NCBI GenBank assembly: GCA_003344405.1
Contig: NOWV01000263.1
Span: forward strand, 17,005-81,004
Length of the DNA stretch: 64,000 nucleotides
Direction: 5' to 3'
Origin: Trichoplax sp. H2
Lineage: Eukaryota; Placozoa; Uniplacotomia; Trichoplacea
Of the stretch, positions 61,981 through 64,000 are shown in pieces. Under the pieces are notes generated by a model. That model was given only the letters and a program-made list of their open reading frames with translations. It made no database searches and was not told where the DNA came from. A program made the position numbers and the translations under genes. Position 1 is the first letter of the stretch. Each line of letters begins with the position of its first letter.

Positions 61981-63630
61981 GATTAATTTTTTTTGATCTC
62001 TTTCTACAACATACATGATTAAGTACGGTATAGCACAACCGAAGATGACAAAATCACTTTACTATCCGACTGATCTAACGTAAGTTAAAGCTTTGATGGA
62101 CAACTTTTATTAATTAAGGCAACACGATGATCGTCGATTGGACAAGATTGGGGACCTTGATTGTTATTGCAGCTTGGCGCCAAATGCGAGCATATGCATA
62201 AATTATAATTTATATTTGCATATGCACTGTACTCATGATGCTGGGGCCTCCTTTTCAATCCTATTGGACAATAATGATTTGCAGTACTGTACAGTATGAG
62301 ACGGTGTACTATTTCAGTCTTTCGGCGGAGTAAAATGACCAATTCAAGTAACCGGCCTGCAAAATTGGACCGCTCGTTTTCTATGCTTCCCTCTTCTTTC
62401 ATCGGCTTGTACAGTAGTCGTCGTCCCCTACTTCGGTCTTTGGATCTCTGCCGATGTGGCGATGTACACAAGAAATCGCCGTCATTTCAATGACTGTAAT
62501 GACTGTACTATGATTTTGATATCATTGCAAAGTGTAAAGGAAGCAATAATAAAAGACGAGCATCATTGCAAAATAAAGCTTTTGATATATTGGAGAGGCT
62601 TATTGCCCTTATTACTACAGTACTGTATTTTTACTTTAGTTTTACAACAGATGACTTAACGACTTTGTATTCAGTCTAAAGAATCCCAAAGTTTTTCACT
62701 GCAATACACTCTGCTCAGTAGCAATGAGGTGTCCATCTGTATACAGTAAAGTACAGTATTGGCGACCATCTACTCCTCTAATGCGCTTGACTTCAATACG
62801 ATCGGAGAAGCAATTTAAAAGGTTAATTATACAGTATGTACAACTAGGTGTGCGGGTTTGGCAAAGTTTGAAATCAATCGTAAATACTGTACTGTCATCT
62901 TGGGGTTGTTAGCAATCTATAGGGCAGTCCTAAAGCTAGTTAAAGAGGACGGCACGGCACCTATAGCTGCACGCTGTGCATTACTGTACTTACATGCCAT
63001 CTGAAGGATCGTAAAATAGCGTGGTGCAGCAGGTAAAGGTCGATTTCTGAAGAATGTCTTCATAAGTTGGTACCAAATTATCATTTCTCACTGGCAGCAA
63101 GCTACAGTATGTAGAGTACTTGGCAGGAATAGCTGGAACTTGTTGAAAAGCACAATATCAACGAGCAATATTACTACGGATTAGAATTGATATAAGATTG
63201 CGTCCATTGGACCTCAAAATGTACTTGTGCTCTATTCACCATACTGTAGAATTATGTACACCAGTAGATCTGTTCATTCACTCACTGAACTATAGCTGAC
63301 TTCGGCATTAGCAATTTCCTGTACCTCGGTCTGCTTCTCAATCAGATGCAGCGTTTCTGTCTAGCGAGTTAATTTTGATTCGATTGGATCTCGCCATCCC
63401 GCATCTACCCTACTCATCTATTCCCCCTACAATTTGGGCAGAAATAAATAAATAAAATAAAAATAGAAAATTAAAATTACTGGCTGAATTGATCTAATGA
63501 TTTAGACTACAGTATGCAGTGTATGGTACTGTAGCATGAAGTACTGTACTGTATACTACTCATGGGTCAGCGAGCTCGATTGCGCACACTCTTCAACGCT
63601 GTAAAGCAACCATCATCGATCTAATCCGCC
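61981..63630. other. divergent spacer between DUT and LSM7
   Basis: 1.65 kb promoter-side spacer. Palindromic GTAC sites at about 62284-62297, 62618-62628, 62886 and 63525-63560. The open frames on both strands around 62085-62660 overlap each other and show no family similarity. No RNA gene recognised. Confidence 0.5.
63525..63560. repeat. GTAC palindrome tract just upstream of LSM7
   Basis: Contains GGTACTGTAGCATGAAGTAC followed by TGTACTGTATACTACT, about 70 bp before the LSM7 start codon. Another member of the dispersed motif family. Confidence 0.55.
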
Positions 63631-64000
63631 ATGACAGTGAGTCTGCTAGCTGAATTGGAAATAATATTAAGCAAAAAGAATGGACTATTACACTTAGTTC
63701 CATCGTTAGATGTGTATGTTAATGTTTAGTGTGATATTTCCATGATTTTTTACCCTTGCAATTTTAGGGACCTCCGGAGAAAAAGAAAAGAGAGAGTATC
63801 GTTGATCTGCAAAAGCATATCGATAAGAAAGTTCGCGTTAAATTTCAAGGTGGCCGAGAAGGTGATTCTGCAAGTAGATGATGCTATTCCTTGATATCAG
63901 TAGACTTTGCAAAGTAGTTTATATACAATAATGGAATACTGCTAATGGTAAAAGCAGTTTACTATTGTTAGATTGTGTCAATTTTATAAACAGTATCATA
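63631..64000 (+). CDS. LSM7: LSM7, U6 snRNA-associated Sm-like protein, 5' part
   Basis: Subunit of the LSM1-7 (mRNA decay) and LSM2-8 (U6 snRNP) rings. Exon 1 is only 63631-63636 (ATGACA with a GTGAGT donor); exon 2 is 63768-63861, ending in a GTGATT donor. The encoded start, MTGPPEKKKRESIVDLQKHI followed by DKKVRVKFQGGRE, matches the N-terminus and Sm1 motif of LSM7 (human: KKKKESILDLSKYIDKTIRV). The remaining exons lie beyond the window. Coding evidence ends at 63861; the rest of the span is intron. Confidence 0.92.

Noticed and set aside
62085-62660. Overlapping open frames of 65-128 codons
   Set aside because: Opposite-strand overlaps in a spacer, no similarity and no splice support.

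Overview
The window is nuclear DNA from an intron-rich, AT-rich animal. The coding genes match metazoan families: myosin V with IQ and dilute-type cargo domains, the ciliary protein MNS1, the sperm-tail PG-rich repeat protein STPG2, the spliceosome protein PRPF3, NAXE, KTI12, dUTPase and LSM7. They are cut into many short exons by mostly 60-400 bp GT-AG introns. Compact genes, many introns at positions I regard as conserved in animals, and dispersed TACTGTACAGTA-like palindromes fit an early-branching animal. A placozoan (Trichoplax/Hoilungia type) is my best guess. That is inference; I could not run a search.

Layout, left to right: Rab GTPase A (+, 2.8-8.0 kb); Rab GTPase B (-, 10.3-14.9 kb, with a 13-nt microexon); MNS1 (+, 18.1-21.2 kb); NAXE (-, 22.4-24.8 kb); myosin V (+, 28.3-37.7 kb); STPG2 (-, 39.4-41.9 kb); a single-exon arsenate reductase ArsC of bacterial type (+, 43.0-43.4 kb); KTI12 (+, 45.1-47.7 kb); PRPF3 (-, 48.0-52.9 kb); a double-thioredoxin TMX-like membrane protein (+, 54.6-59.6 kb); dUTPase (-, 60.4-62.0 kb); and the 5' end of LSM7 (+, 63.6 kb, running off the window). 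Except for ArsC-KTI12, the genes alternate in strand, giving regular convergent (shared 3') and divergent (shared promoter) spacers. All exon models were read by eye from splice sites, reading phase and family similarity. In 10 of the 12 genes the exon lengths sum to a whole number of codons. The exceptions are KTI12, which is one base short, and LSM7, which leaves the window.

Repeats are concentrated in the spacers and in a few large introns. They include a 48-bp minisatellite (15.65-16.11 kb), an approximately 200-bp higher-order repeat in Rab A intron 1, 60- and 75-bp tandem arrays, an approximately 390-bp tandem duplication at 53.2-54.0 kb, and palindromes of the TACTGTACAGTA type that cluster in divergent spacers and first introns.

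The genes do not form an operon-like pathway. Functional themes are membrane traffic (two Rabs, myosin V), cilia and sperm tail (MNS1, STPG2), RNA processing and tRNA modification (PRPF3, LSM7, KTI12), and metabolite or protein housekeeping (NAXE, DUT, TMX, ArsC). The most notable observations are a U12-type AT-AC intron in KTI12, an apparent one-base frameshift in the same gene, the ArsC gene as a horizontal-transfer candidate, a PRPF3 without its N-terminal PWI domain, and the promoter-linked palindromes. I found no convincing wholly new gene system.
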